Shown: positions 57,442-64,000 of the stretch, in pieces | Layout: each line of letters opens with the position of its first letter | How positions within the stretch are numbered: the stretch's first letter is position 1 | From: Acerihabitans sp015654925 | GTDB lineage: Bacteria > Pseudomonadota > Gammaproteobacteria > Enterobacterales > Enterobacteriaceae | Reading direction: 5' to 3' | Length of the DNA stretch: 64,000 nt | Assembly: GCF_047324175.1 (NCBI RefSeq) | Contig: NZ_CP178732.1 | Coordinates: 248,001 to 312,000, forward strand | Made by a program: the position numbers and the translations under genes | Notes under the pieces: generated by a model | The model's input: only the letters and a program-made list of their open reading frames with translations | Told to the model about the DNA's origin: nothing | The model's database searches: none

Positions 57442-58902
57442 TTAAATACCCGACCGGTCTATGGGGCGGTCTATAGGCCGCTTCGCGGCCGGCGCCAGCC
57501 AATTACCGGCTAAAAACGCCATCAGGCTCAGCGCCAGGGCGGGAACAATCGGGTGGAAACCGCCGATATGCACATCAAAAGTGGCCAGCAGGGCGTAACA
57601 AACGCCTCCGACGATCATTGAGCTCAAGGCGCCGGCGGCGTTGGCGCGCTCCCAGTATAACCCCAGCACCAGCGGCCATAAAAATACCGCCTCCAGCCCG
57701 CCGAACGCCAGCAGGTTGAGCCAGATTATCATCTCCGGCGGCCGCCAGGCGGCCACCAGCAGCAGCAGCCCCAGCACCAGCGTGACCATGCTGGACATGC
57801 GCGTCAGCAGCCGCTCGTTGCGCGCCTGTTCCGGCCGCAGGCTAAGATACAGATCCTTGACGATAGTCGCCGAGGATTGCAGCAGTTGGGCGTTAATCGT
57901 CGACATAATCGCCGCCAGCGGCGCCGCCAGGAAAATACCCGCGACAAACGGCGGCAATATGGTGATCATCAGCGTCGGGATTACCTGGTCGGGGATGGCC
58001 AGGTCGGGCAGTATGGCCCGTCCCAGCGCGCCGGACAAATGCATGCCGAGCATTAAAACGCCGATCACCAGGGTGCCGAGAATCATACCCCGGTGCACCG
58101 CTTTGCTGTCTTTGTAGGAGATACAGCGTACGGCGGTATGGGGCAGGCCGATCACCCCGAAACACACCAGTATCCAGAACGACGACATAAACTGCGGCGT
58201 CAGGATATGGTCTACGCCGGTGGGTGAGATCAGCGCCGGTTCTATGTGCTGCAATTTCTCCACCGCCGCGGATAGCCCGCCGGCGGCATGAATTACGGCA
58301 TACAGCAGGATAAAGGTGCCCAGCAGCATCACCAGCCCCTGGAACGCATCATTGAGCACGCTGGCGCGAAAGCCGCCAAAGGACGTATACAGCGCGATGC
58401 TGACGCCGAAGATCAGCAGGCCGGTATCATAAGGAATGCCCGCCGCGGTTTCCAGCAGGCGCGCGCCGCCGATAAACTGTACCGTCATGGCGCCGATAAA
58501 CGCCACCAGCAGGCTGATGCTGGCCAGCCAGACCAGCAGCGGGCTGTTATAGCGGGCCAGCAGCATATCGTTGAGCGTCACCGCGTTATAGCGCCTGGCG
58601 AGGATGGCGAATTTCTTGCCCAGCACCCCGAGCGACAGCCAGACGGTAGGCACCTGAATCATCGCCAGCAGCACCCAGCCGAGTCCATATTTATAGGCCG
58701 CTCCCGGCCCGCCGATAAACGAGCTGGCGCTGATATAGGTGGCGGTCAGCGTCATGGCCAGCACAAAGCCGCCCATCGACCGGTTGCCCAGGAAATACTC
58801 GGCCAGGAACTCACCTTTCTGGCGGCGCCGGTAGGCATAGAAGGAAAGCGCGAACACCAGCGCCAGATAAGCCACCAGCGGCGCTATGACCTCAATTTGC
58901 AT
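57442..58902 (-). CDS. panF: Sodium/pantothenate symporter
   Basis: A 486-residue, about 13-TM transporter of the SSS family that imports pantothenate with sodium. Typical parts are YFLGNRSMGGFVLAMTLTAT, YISASSFIGGPGAAYKYGLG and the GGFRASVLNDAFQG region. ATG 58902 has GGAGG six bases upstream; the adjacent in-frame ATG at 58905 is only three bases from it. It overlaps the end of yhdT by 11 bases. Confidence 0.96.
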   Translation of the reverse strand: MQIEVIAPLVAYLALVFALSFYAYRRRQKGEFLAEYFLGNRSMGGFVLAMTLTATYISASSFIGGPGAAYKYGLGWVLLAMIQVPTVWLSLGVLGKKFAILARRYNAVTLNDMLLARYNSPLLVWLASISLLVAFIGAMTVQFIGGARLLETAAGIPYDTGLLIFGVSIALYTSFGGFRASVLNDAFQGLVMLLGTFILLYAVIHAAGGLSAAVEKLQHIEPALISPTGVDHILTPQFMSSFWILVCFGVIGLPHTAVRCISYKDSKAVHRGMILGTLVIGVLMLGMHLSGALGRAILPDLAIPDQVIPTLMITILPPFVAGIFLAAPLAAIMSTINAQLLQSSATIVKDLYLSLRPEQARNERLLTRMSSMVTLVLGLLLLVAAWRPPEMIIWLNLLAFGGLEAVFLWPLVLGLYWERANAAGALSSMIVGGVCYALLATFDVHIGGFHPIVPALALSLMAFLAGNWLAPAAKRPIDRPIDRSGI

Positions 58903-59134
58903 CATGGTCCTCCAGGGGGATATCTCGATAAATAACGCGTACCATCAGCCAGCAGAGCAGCAGGAAGACCAGCGGCACCAGCAGGCAGGCCATTTCAAAC
59001 CAGTGGGGCAGGCCGGTGATGCCCTGCTGGCTGTCCGGCAGATAAGCCGCCAATGACCAGGCGATCAGATAAGCTACCGCCAGGCCAAACGCCCACCGGG
59101 CTTCACGGTGAGCCTGAAGAAATCGTTTATCCAT
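58892..59134 (-). CDS. yhdT: Small membrane protein YhdT
   Basis: An 80-residue membrane protein with two hydrophobic segments (FGLAVAYLIAWSLAAYL, WFEMACLLVPLVFLLLCWLMV), ending YRDIPLEDHDAN. It is the usual partner encoded just ahead of panF. Its function is unknown; helping PanF is a common guess. Confidence 0.93.
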   Translation of the reverse strand: MDKRFLQAHREARWAFGLAVAYLIAWSLAAYLPDSQQGITGLPHWFEMACLLVPLVFLLLCWLMVRVIYRDIPLEDHDAN

Positions 59135-59162
59135 GATGTATGTATGCCGAAATGATTAATAT

Positions 59163-59188
59163 GGAAAAGGCCGGTGAAAACCGGCCTT
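59163..59188 (-). terminator. Terminator of the accBC transcript
   Basis: AAGGCCGGT / ACCGGCCTT perfect 9-bp stem with a four-base loop; on the minus strand the stem ends in a T run (CCTTTTCC). Confidence 0.85.
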
Positions 59189-59223
59189 AACGACTGTCTG
59201 AACAACTCCGGATATGGTTGGGT

Positions 59224-60573
59224 TTATTTTTCCACTAAACCGAGTTTTTTCTCCAGATAGTGGATATTGGCGCCGCCATGCTGGAAGTTTTCGTCGTTCA
59301 TGATTCTCAGTTGCAAATCGATATTGGTCTTGATGCCGTCGATAATCAGCTCCGCCAGCGCATTTTTCATACGGGCGATAGCCACATCGCGATTTTCACC
59401 GTAACAAATCAATTTACCAATCATCGAATCATAATACGGCGGTACGGTATAACCGGCGTAGATATGGGATTCCCAGCGTACCCCGAAACCGCCTGGGGCA
59501 TGGAACCGGGTAATTTTGCCGGGACTGGGCATAAACGTATTGGGATCTTCGGCATTGATACGGCATTCCACCGCATGGCCCTTGACCACCACTTCTTCCT
59601 GCTTGATGGATAAGGGCTGGCCGGCGGCGATGCGCAACTGCTCTTTAATCAGATCCACGCCGGTAATCATCTCGGTTACCGGATGCTCCACCTGGATACG
59701 GGTGTTCATTTCGATGAAATAAAACTCGCCGTTTTCATACAGGAATTCAAAGGTGCCGGCCCCGCGATAGCCGATATCCCGGCAGGCTTTGGAGCAGCGT
59801 TCGCCGATGTAGCGGCGCATATCTTCGGTAATGCCCGGCGCCGGCGCTTCTTCCACCACTTTCTGGTGACGGCGCTGCATGGAACAGTCGCGTTCCGCCA
59901 GGTAAATCGCGTTGCCCTGGCCGTCGGCCAATACCTGTATCTCGATATGCCGAGGATTTTCCAGGTATTTTTCCATATAGATGACGTCGTTATTAAACGC
60001 CGCCTTGGCTTCGGCGCGTGTCATTTTCAGCGATGATTCCAGCTCATTGTCGCTTCTGACCACGCGCATGCCGCGTCCGCCGCCGCCGCCAGAGGCTTTG
60101 ATAATCACCGGATAACCGATGCGCTTGGCCACCGCGCGGTTTTTTTCCATATCGTCGCCGACCGGACCGTCGGAGCCCGGGACGCAGGGCACGCCGGCTT
60201 TTTTCATCGCGCTGATGGCGGAGACTTTGTCCCCCATCAGGCGGATGGTTTCAGCCCGCGGGCCGATAAAAATAAAGCCTGAACGCTCCACCTGCTCGGC
60301 AAAGTCGGCATTTTCGGAGAGAAAACCGTAGCCGGGGTGGATCGCCACCGAACCGGTGATTTCCGCGGCTGAAATAATCGCCGGGATATTCAGATAGCTT
60401 TTGACCGAGGGAGGCGGCCCGATGCAGATGGTTTCATCCGCCAGCAGGACATGTTTAAGATCGCGATCCACCGTGGAATGTACCGCCACGGTTTTAATGC
60501 CTAATTCCTTGCATGCGCGCAAAATACGCAGCGCAATTTCACCACGGTTGGCGATAACAATTTTATCTAACAT
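59224..60573 (-). CDS. accC: Acetyl-CoA carboxylase biotin carboxylase subunit
   Basis: A 449-residue enzyme that carboxylates the biotin of AccB using ATP and bicarbonate, the first step of fatty-acid synthesis. The ATP-grasp glycine-rich loop (KASGGGGGRGMRVV) and the signature RDCSMQRRHQKVVEEAPAP (key parts) are intact. Length equals the E. coli enzyme. It follows accB by 11 bases. Confidence 0.98.
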   Translation of the reverse strand: MLDKIVIANRGEIALRILRACKELGIKTVAVHSTVDRDLKHVLLADETICIGPPPSVKSYLNIPAIISAAEITGSVAIHPGYGFLSENADFAEQVERSGFIFIGPRAETIRLMGDKVSAISAMKKAGVPCVPGSDGPVGDDMEKNRAVAKRIGYPVIIKASGGGGGRGMRVVRSDNELESSLKMTRAEAKAAFNNDVIYMEKYLENPRHIEIQVLADGQGNAIYLAERDCSMQRRHQKVVEEAPAPGITEDMRRYIGERCSKACRDIGYRGAGTFEFLYENGEFYFIEMNTRIQVEHPVTEMITGVDLIKEQLRIAAGQPLSIKQEEVVVKGHAVECRINAEDPNTFMPSPGKITRFHAPGGFGVRWESHIYAGYTVPPYYDSMIGKLICYGENRDVAIARMKNALAELIIDGIKTNIDLQLRIMNDENFQHGGANIHYLEKKLGLVEK

Positions 60574-60584
60574 GTGGCGCCTCG

Positions 60585-61049
60585 TTATTCGATGACGACC
60601 AGCGGCTCGTCAAATTCAACCGGTTGACCGTTATCCAGCAAAATGGCTTTTACCACTCCTGCTTTATCGGATTCAATCTGGTTCATCATTTTCATCGCTT
60701 CGACGATGCACAATGTGTCGCCGACGTTGACCTTTTGTCCGACTTCAACAAAAGGCTTGGCATCCGGGCTCGGGGTGCGATAGAAAGTGCCAACCATCGG
60801 GGAGCGCACCAGATGGCCGCTCATGGAGGCGGGTACGGCCGCGGCTTGTTCGGCGGCGGGCGCGGTGGTGGCGACCGGGGCGATTTGTTGCTGGGCGGCG
60901 GGGATATAAGCCTGTTGCATCATCGGATAGGCCGGCGCTGCCGGAGCGCGACTGATACGAACCGATTCTTCACCTTCGGAGATTTCCAGCTCTGAAATGC
61001 CGGACTCTTCTACCAGTTCAATCAGTTTCTTGATCTTACGAATATCCAT
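60585..61049 (-). CDS. accB: Biotin carboxyl carrier protein of acetyl-CoA carboxylase
   Basis: A 154-residue carrier. The C-terminal biotinyl domain carries the attachment motif EAMKM with the biotinylated lysine at residue 120, after an alanine/proline-rich linker (about 36-75). The N-terminus MDIRKIKKLIELVEESGI is the conserved dimer region. It follows aroQ by 21 bases and is followed by accC. Confidence 0.98.
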   Translation of the reverse strand: MDIRKIKKLIELVEESGISELEISEGEESVRISRAPAAPAYPMMQQAYIPAAQQQIAPVATTAPAAEQAAAVPASMSGHLVRSPMVGTFYRTPSPDAKPFVEVGQKVNVGDTLCIVEAMKMMNQIESDKAGVVKAILLDNGQPVEFDEPLVVIE

Positions 61050-61070
61050 GAGTGGGGTTCCATACTCTAA

Positions 61071-61523
61071 TTAATTGGATGCAGATAGGCGTTTAACCGC
61101 CGTCTGAAAAGCAAAATTATAACCATCGGCGCCTAGGCCGCAGATAACGCCAACCGCAATATCGGAGAGATAGGAGTGATGACGGAAAGGCTCACGCGCA
61201 TGCACATTGGATAAATGGATCTCGATAAACGGGATGTTTACCGCTAACAGCGCATCACGCAGTGCTACGCTGGTATGGGTAAACGCCGCGGGATTGATTA
61301 CGATAAAATCAGTATTGCCCCGGGCCTGATGGATGCGATCTATCAGGACGTGCTCCGCGTTGGACTGCAGATGACTTAACGTCACATCGAGTGCCTGCGC
61401 CTGTATCTCAAGACTCTTGATGATATCGGCGAGCGTGGTATGGCCGTACTTATCCGGCTCGCGTGTCCCCAACAGATTAAGGTTTGGGCCATTTAGGAGC
61501 AAAATGTGTAATTTATCCGCCAT
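61071..61523 (-). CDS. aroQ: Type II 3-dehydroquinate dehydratase
   Basis: A 150-residue enzyme that dehydrates 3-dehydroquinate in the shikimate route. The N-terminal NGPNLNLLGTREP with catalytic Y26 and the second histidine at residue 103 (EIHLSNVHAREPFR) are present. It lies upstream of accB on the same strand; aroE of the same pathway is 40 kb away in this window. Confidence 0.97.
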   Translation of the reverse strand: MADKLHILLLNGPNLNLLGTREPDKYGHTTLADIIKSLEIQAQALDVTLSHLQSNAEHVLIDRIHQARGNTDFIVINPAAFTHTSVALRDALLAVNIPFIEIHLSNVHAREPFRHHSYLSDIAVGVICGLGADGYNFAFQTAVKRLSASN

Positions 61524-61764
61524 CGTGCCGCTATCTCCGGTAAATTAACGATGCCCCGTAAAAAATAACCTCAGGCGGGGGATTTGTCACCTGTTTGATG
61601 AAAAATCCGTCCCAGACTGTTAGCGGGGTCATGCATTATAATGATATCGCAACTTTTCGCAGCTAAATACTGGTGTTTTCTGCGAAGATGACCTGGACGT
61701 GGTCTCCAAAGTGGGAAGCAAGATAGCGCATTTTGAATGGGGATTGAAATAAAAAATTCTGCTT

Positions 61765-62364
61765 TCACCGCCGCCATAGCCGGAATTTTTTGTAACGCAG
61801 CGCCAACAGTACCGCCGCGATCAGTGCGTAGAACACCGGTTGCGGCGACAGGATTTTCACCGACCAGAGATAATGAATCGGCGCCAGTATGGCCACAACA
61901 TAGATCAGGTTATGCAGCGTTTGCCACCGGTTTTTCAATTTACGCTGGGCCCGCTGGGTGGATGTAGCCGCCAGGGCCAGCAAAATCAGCCAACTGACGA
62001 TCCCAAGCGTCAGGTATGGACGGGTAATCAGCTCCCGGCCAAGCAAACCGATATTATCGATGCCGAGTTCCAGCAGCGAATAACTGACCAAGTGCAAGGT
62101 CACCCAGGCGAAACACCATAAGCCAATCAGGCGGCGGCACCGGATCAGCAAAGGCTGGCGGGCGTAGCGCGCCAGGGGAGTGACCAGCAGCGACGCCAGC
62201 AACAGCTTCAGGGCCATCCGGCCGGTAAAATGCTGAATATCCTTAGCCGGATCGGCGCTGAAATCCCCCTGGCCGACCGCATAAATCAGCCAGAGAAAGG
62301 GCAGGAATGCCGCCAGGTGGATCAGGACTTTGAGCCAGAAAATGTGCTTGAGGTTCAGTCGCAC
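61765..62364 (-). CDS. msrQ: Heme-binding membrane subunit MsrQ
   Basis: A 199-residue inner-membrane cytochrome b with about six hydrophobic segments and conserved histidines (HLAAFLPF, IQHFTGRMALKLL, LHNLIYVVAILAPIHYLW in key parts). It passes electrons to MsrP. The start is GTG at 62364, abutting the msrP stop, so translation is coupled. The 240 bases between it and aroQ hold no gene I can see. Confidence 0.95.
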   Translation of the reverse strand: MRLNLKHIFWLKVLIHLAAFLPFLWLIYAVGQGDFSADPAKDIQHFTGRMALKLLLASLLVTPLARYARQPLLIRCRRLIGLWCFAWVTLHLVSYSLLELGIDNIGLLGRELITRPYLTLGIVSWLILLALAATSTQRAQRKLKNRWQTLHNLIYVVAILAPIHYLWSVKILSPQPVFYALIAAVLLALRYKKFRLWRR

Positions 62365-63366
62365 TTAGAAATTCTCCCGCAAATCGAGTCCATGATAAAG
62401 GCCGGCCACCTGCTCGGCGTAGCCGTTAAAGAGCAGGGTGGGCTGGCGTTTGACATCCAGAATGCCGCCGGAACCGATGACGCGTTCCGTCGCCTGCGAC
62501 CAGCGCGGGTGGTCCACATGGGGATTCACGTTGGCGTAAAAACCATATTCATTGGGCGCGGACAGGTTCCAGGTGGTGGGAGGCCGTTCGCGGGTCAGGC
62601 GGATATGGACAATGGATTTAATTCCTTTGAAGCCGTATTTCCAGGGGGTGATCAGGCGAATAGGCGCGCCATTTTGCGGCGGCAGGGTTTTACCGTAGAC
62701 GCCGACGGTCATCAGCGCCAGCGGGTGCATGGCCTCATCGAGGCGTAGTCCTTCCACATAGGGATAATCCAGGCCGCCGCCGAGATAACGGTCTTTCTCG
62801 CCGGGCATCTGCTGCGGATCGTCCAGGGTTTGGAACGCCACGAAGCGCGCCTGGCCGGTTGGTTCCGCCAGTTTAATCAATTTGCCCAATTCAAACCCGA
62901 TCCAGGGCACCACCATTGACCAGGCCTCGACGCAGCGCAGCCGGTAGATGCGTTCTTCCAGCGCGAAACGCTTAAGGATATCGTCGATATCCAGCGTCAT
63001 CGGCTTGGCCACCTCGCCGTCGATGCGTACCTGCCAGCCTGCGGTTTTCAAGCCGCCGGCGTTGGCGGCCGGATCGGCTTTATCCAGGCCGAATTCGTAA
63101 AAATTGTTATAGCCGGTCACTTTATCCAGCGGCGTCAACGGCAAATCGGCATGCCAGGCCGGCGGCTTGGTAAAGGTCAGATCCTTGCCGGGCGCCGCCT
63201 TAGGCGGCTTATCGCCCTTGAACCAGGATAAGACGTCGGCCCGGGCCGATAGCGGCAGGCTGAGCGAAGCGGCCGTGATGCCCAAGGCCTTTAATACTTT
63301 GCGGCGCTGAAAAAACACCTCTTCAGCGGTAACGTCGGCGTCCCGCAATTTGCGGTATCGGGTCAT
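62365..63366 (-). CDS. msrP: Periplasmic methionine sulfoxide reductase MsrP
   Basis: A 333-residue molybdopterin enzyme that repairs oxidised methionines in the periplasm. The Tat signal (RRKVLKALGI, twin arginines at 21-22) and the Mo-ligand cysteine C145 in RLRCVEAWS are present. ATG 63366 gives the family start MTRYRKLRDADV; a longer reading to 63402 has no support. It forms a two-gene operon with msrQ. Confidence 0.97.
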   Translation of the reverse strand: MTRYRKLRDADVTAEEVFFQRRKVLKALGITAASLSLPLSARADVLSWFKGDKPPKAAPGKDLTFTKPPAWHADLPLTPLDKVTGYNNFYEFGLDKADPAANAGGLKTAGWQVRIDGEVAKPMTLDIDDILKRFALEERIYRLRCVEAWSMVVPWIGFELGKLIKLAEPTGQARFVAFQTLDDPQQMPGEKDRYLGGGLDYPYVEGLRLDEAMHPLALMTVGVYGKTLPPQNGAPIRLITPWKYGFKGIKSIVHIRLTRERPPTTWNLSAPNEYGFYANVNPHVDHPRWSQATERVIGSGGILDVKRQPTLLFNGYAEQVAGLYHGLDLRENF

Positions 63367-63610
63367 GGTAGGCTCCATCAAGCTGGAATAGTGGATCTGC
63401 ACTAAGTATGACGTATAAGCGTCGTTTTTATTCCCGCGCCGCGCCGACTATTTTTCACCCGGCGGCGGCATGCGCCGCGATTGGCCGTGCCAGCAGTCAT
63501 ATTCTGCGCATAACGGCCGAAAATATGTCATTTTAGCCCGGGTGCCGATAAAATAAATCCGGACCGGCTAGCCCGGCTCTACCCCAACACTCATTTTTCA
63601 GGGCACAGGG

Positions 63611-64000
63611 ATGCGATTACAAGTCAGACTGTCCGCGATGGTGGCCTTGCTGTGTTCGCTGGTGATGTTATTGATGCTGGCGGGCAGCGCGTTGAGTTTT
63701 TTTTACCTCAATCAACACCGCACCGATCGGCAAATGGCGGCGCTCGCCGCGCTGCTGGATGGCGCGCTGCCGACCCAAACCCCGGCGGAACTGGCGCGGT
63801 GGCTGCCCTACGTCATGCAAACCAACGATATCAGCGAGCTGGAGGTACGCCAGGGCGAGGCGGTGATATACCGCTTTTCGCCCCCCGCAGGCGAGACGAC
63901 CGCCCGTACGCCCGCCGATTACCGCCAGCGGCGTCTGGCATTACCCCACCATCCCGACTGGCAAATTCAGCTGACGTATCCGTCCGCGTTGCTAAGCGAG
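63611..64000 (+). CDS. csrD: RNase E specificity factor CsrD, N-terminal fragment
   Basis: The first 130 codons are inside the window; the rest runs off the end. It begins MRLQVRLSAMVALLCSLVML, a membrane segment, then a periplasmic region, which matches the N-terminus of CsrD, a membrane GGDEF/EAL protein that speeds decay of CsrB and CsrC. The call rests on N-terminal likeness and the position next to msrPQ-aroQ-accBC; the GGDEF and EAL parts are not seen. AGGGCA lies before the ATG. Confidence 0.8.
   Translation, partial: MRLQVRLSAMVALLCSLVMLLMLAGSALSFFYLNQHRTDRQMAALAALLDGALPTQTPAELARWLPYVMQTNDISELEVRQGEAVIYRFSPPAGETTARTPADYRQRRLALPHHPDWQIQLTYPSALLSE

Overview
The window is a chromosomal segment of an enterobacterium. 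The 16S rRNA, the ribosomal-protein operons and the gene order rplQ-yhdN-arfA-mscL ... trkA-rsmB-fmt-def / dprA-smg-yrdD-tsaC-aroE / yrdA-rrn(16S-Ile-Ala-23S-5S-Thr-5S)-yhdZYXW ... fis-dusB-prmA-panF-yhdT-accC-accB-aroQ ... csrD match the Escherichia coli rrnD neighbourhood from recalled knowledge. Base composition, the placement of msrPQ between aroQ and csrD, and the large toxin-like genes suggest a member of the Pectobacteriaceae/Sodalis-like side of Enterobacterales. The genus is inference.

Layout. 1-6200: end of the spc operon (rplF' to rpmJ) and the whole alpha operon (rpsM-rpsK-rpsD-rpoA-rplQ), with the S4-binding pseudoknot leader. 6.3-7.6 kb: yhdN, arfA (with its RNase III hairpin inside the coding region) and mscL. 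7.7-12.9 kb: one giant ORF of unknown function inserted between mscL and trkA. 13.1-21.7 kb: conserved housekeeping genes for potassium uptake, rRNA methylation, formyl-Met handling, DNA processing, tRNA t6A and shikimate. 21.8-28.3 kb: an rRNA operon of rrnD type whose 23S gene carries a ~190-nt structured intervening sequence in helix 45. 28.4-42.8 kb: an accessory block with a MarR/hydrolase pair, a GntR-controlled mannonate-type (rspAB) locus with two MFS transporters, and a sugar ABC transporter with a PfkB kinase and a divergent ROK repressor. 42.8-47.3 kb: the yhdWXYZ amino-acid ABC transporter, read from a very clear sigma-54 promoter with two NtrC sites. 47.5-54.9 kb: second accessory block with a cold-shock protein, a MerR/carboxymuconolactone decarboxylase pair, a 1135-residue toxin-like protein whose C-terminus looks like two tandem ADP-ribosyltransferase folds, a TetR/MFS pair and an orphan membrane protein. 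54.9-64 kb: fis-dusB, prmA, panF-yhdT, accBC-aroQ, msrPQ and the start of csrD.

Most interesting points: the tandem, catalytically atypical ART-like domains at 51.2-52.3 kb; the unexplained giant ORF at 7.7-12.9 kb; the 23S intervening sequence; the NtrC/sigma-54 control region; and matched palindromic operators that tie the local regulators to their likely targets. No CRISPR array, insertion sequence or prophage was seen.
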